In this document: positions 62,721-64,000 of the stretch, in pieces
How positions within the stretch are numbered: the stretch's first letter is position 1
Layout of the letters: each line of letters opens with the position of its first letter
Source: Paenibacillus macerans
Lineage (GTDB): Bacteria > Bacillota > Bacilli > Paenibacillales > Paenibacillaceae
DNA: 64,000 nucleotides
Reading direction: 5' to 3'
Assembly (NCBI RefSeq): GCF_023715465.1
Contig: NZ_JAMBOE010000006.1
Coordinates: 186,001 to 250,000, forward strand
Notes under the pieces: generated by a model
Seen by the model: the letters and a program-made list of their open reading frames with translations, nothing else
Database searches by the model: none
What the model was told of the DNA's origin: nothing
Program-made: the position numbers and the translations under genes

Positions 62721-63842
62721 ATGCTGAAAAGGAAGAGCAGAAGCGGTAAAGTACTAACGGTGTTAGTGTTGTTGTTCGTGATGTTTGGGCTGTGCGGATC
62801 GGCGGTGTCGGCCGATGAGCTGAACGTGGAGACGAAGCTGCCGGAGGCAAAACTCCAAGCGTTTGACGCTTCGGCGTTAGAACTGCCTGGGGCTTCATCT
62901 CTAGGAACTGCGGAAACGGACTTGAAGACGTTTGAGGGGGTTGATCCCGACAAGAAGTCGGGCATCGCGGTGGAAAAACCTATCGTCACCAATGCGGTTT
63001 ATGATGTGAGCGGCTCGCTGATGGATTTTACCGACTCGCTTCAGGTGGATGATCCTGACGATTTCTGGTTTTTCAGCGTCAATACGGACAGAAGCATGGT
63101 GCTGAAATTGCTGTCTAGCAATAGCAATTACCTCGCACAATTGTATATTGTGGATTGGAGCACCGGACAAGCCTATCCCACAAGTGTAGGTGCGTATGCG
63201 CAAACGCAGATCGCGCTGAAAAATTTGCCGGCGGGGGATTATGTGTTCCGGGTTTATTCGGAGGGAAGCGTCGGGGATAACTATACTCTGCGCATGAACG
63301 CGGCGAATCCGGCCGATTATTCAAGCCTGCTCTCCATCTCGGATTCATTGAAGTATGTTGTGGCTTCCTATGCTAACGGGAACATCTATTCCAGCGGAAT
63401 TCTGGTCGGGAACACCCAGAGCTACAATTCGCATCTCGACTGGACACGTGAATTCTATTTCTCATGGGGAAGCGGGTATAACTCACGGACTCACAAGATA
63501 TCTAACGTCAAGATCGCCTCGGTTTCGGCGCCGGTAAGCTATTCGTCCGCTTACGCAAGCTCCGACAATGCGATTTTGATTTATCTCAACGAAGGCACCT
63601 CGTTTATGCACCATGCGGCTTATTATCAATCTGGGCCTAATCATATTTATGAGAGCACATTTGACGACACGCTGGGCAAAAGAACGCCAAGATATCTGGA
63701 TGAAGAGGATATCGAAGGCTATGGACCGCATATTTTGGTCTACGACCTGAATACCCAAAAGGCGATCGATTTCTACAGCGTGCTGAATTATTACTATGCC
63801 GCTGGGATCGAAGCAGCGCCGACCGTTCGTGCGCTGAATTGA
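62721..63842 (+). CDS. Secreted protein with PPC-like domain
   Basis: Signal peptide at residues 1-30 (VLTVLVLLFVMFGLCGSAVSA, cleavage before DELNVE). Residues 90-195 resemble a bacterial pre-peptidase C-terminal domain (SLQVDDPDDFWFFSVNTDRS, ALKNLPAGDYVFRVYSEGS, GDNYTLRMNAA). Residues 200-373 are beta-rich, tyrosine- and serine-rich and not recognised (TREFYFSWGSGYN, GTSFMHHAAYYQSG). No protease catalytic motif is seen. It does not carry the C-terminal domain of the four upstream secreted proteins. ATG 62721 follows AGAGGAGAAG. Confidence 0.72.
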   Translation: MLKRKSRSGKVLTVLVLLFVMFGLCGSAVSADELNVETKLPEAKLQAFDASALELPGASSLGTAETDLKTFEGVDPDKKSGIAVEKPIVTNAVYDVSGSLMDFTDSLQVDDPDDFWFFSVNTDRSMVLKLLSSNSNYLAQLYIVDWSTGQAYPTSVGAYAQTQIALKNLPAGDYVFRVYSEGSVGDNYTLRMNAANPADYSSLLSISDSLKYVVASYANGNIYSSGILVGNTQSYNSHLDWTREFYFSWGSGYNSRTHKISNVKIASVSAPVSYSSAYASSDNAILIYLNEGTSFMHHAAYYQSGPNHIYESTFDDTLGKRTPRYLDEEDIEGYGPHILVYDLNTQKAIDFYSVLNYYYAAGIEAAPTVRALN

Positions 63843-63871
63843 TAGGGGTCTTTACACTCCCTTAACTCTTT

Positions 63872-63900
63872 TTACTTTGCCTTAACACTTGTGTTATAAT
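63872..63900 (+). promoter_or_regulatory. Promoter of hpf
   Basis: An extended -10, TGTTATAAT (TATAAT at 63895-63900), with a weak -35 TTACTT (63872-63877) 17 bases upstream. Confidence 0.65.
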
Positions 63901-63929
63901 GAGGGTGCAAAGCAAAGGAGGAGTGCCCT

Positions 63930-64000
63930 ATGAATTTTAGTATTCGAGGACAGCAGATTGAAGTGACTGAGGCCTTGCGTGACTACGTAGACAAGAAGCT
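63930..64000 (+). CDS. hpf: Hpf, ribosome hibernation promoting factor (3'-partial)
   Basis: The first 23 codons, MNFSIRGQQIEVTEALRDYV then DKK, match the start of HPF/YvyD, which pairs ribosomes into inactive 100S dimers in stationary phase. ATG 63930 follows AAAGGAGGAG. In B. subtilis this gene lies right after fliT, so it marks the far border of the inserted island. Confidence 0.88.
   Translation, partial: MNFSIRGQQIEVTEALRDYVDKK

Noticed and set aside
1..64000. CRISPR array, tRNA or rRNA genes, insertion sequences, prophage
   Set aside because: I saw no regularly spaced short repeats, no rRNA or recognisable tRNA sequence, and no transposase, integrase or phage structural gene.

Overview
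The window looks like chromosomal DNA of a motile, spore-forming Bacillota, most likely a Paenibacillus or close relative. The reasons are the Bacillus-type order comFA-comFC-yvyF-flgM-flgN-flgK-flgL-fliW-csrA-flaG-fliD-fliS-fliT ... hpf, strong AGGAGG-type ribosome binding sites with frequent TTG and GTG starts, sigma-A and SigD (sigma-28) promoter signatures, and secreted Kelch and fibronectin III proteins. The species call is an inference; no rRNA or tRNA gene is present.

Layout. 1-2.8 kb: competence genes comFA (5' end outside the window) and comFC. 2.9-11.2 kb: late flagellar genes from yvyF through flagellin (hag), including the FliW/CsrA switch. In Bacillus subtilis hpf follows fliT closely; here about 52 kb is inserted between hag and hpf. 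11.3-45.0 kb: a flagellin glycosylation island, all on the + strand. It holds a Maf-type flagellin glycosyltransferase with an unknown partner, UDP-xylose genes (ugd, uxs), GDP-sugar genes (manC, gmd, fcl, a perosamine-synthase-like aminotransferase and a PglD-like acyltransferase), several glycosyltransferases and methyltransferases, and a pseudaminic acid operon. Inside that operon lie an acyl carrier protein, an acyl ligase, LuxE-like and LuxC-like proteins, a FabG-like reductase, a formyltransferase and an M28-like protein. 45.1-54.4 kb: a lone reverse-strand glycosyltransferase, then a CDP-3,6-dideoxyhexose operon (rfbH/rfbF/rfbG-like) ending in two glycosyltransferases with repeat tails. 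54.6-61.1 kb: four secreted beta-rich proteins that share one C-terminal domain and related promoters. 61.1-64.0 kb: an interspersed repeat, cspA, a VanZ-family gene, a secreted PPC-like protein and the start of hpf.

How it fits together. SigD-type promoters (TAAA, 15-16 bp, GCCGATAT-like) precede flgM, hag and the acyl carrier protein gene, with weaker -10 matches before two other glycan operons, so glycan synthesis appears tied to filament assembly. The hag leader carries two CsrA-type GGA sites next to fliW-csrA. Enzymes for UDP-, GDP-, CMP- and CDP-activated sugars lie side by side, suggesting a complex, acyl- or formyl-decorated flagellin glycan. The most unusual features are the lux-like acyl activation and reduction cassette inside the pse operon, a small Rossmann-type module fused to glycosyltransferases and methyltransferases across the island, and the family of secreted proteins with a common C-terminal domain and promoter.
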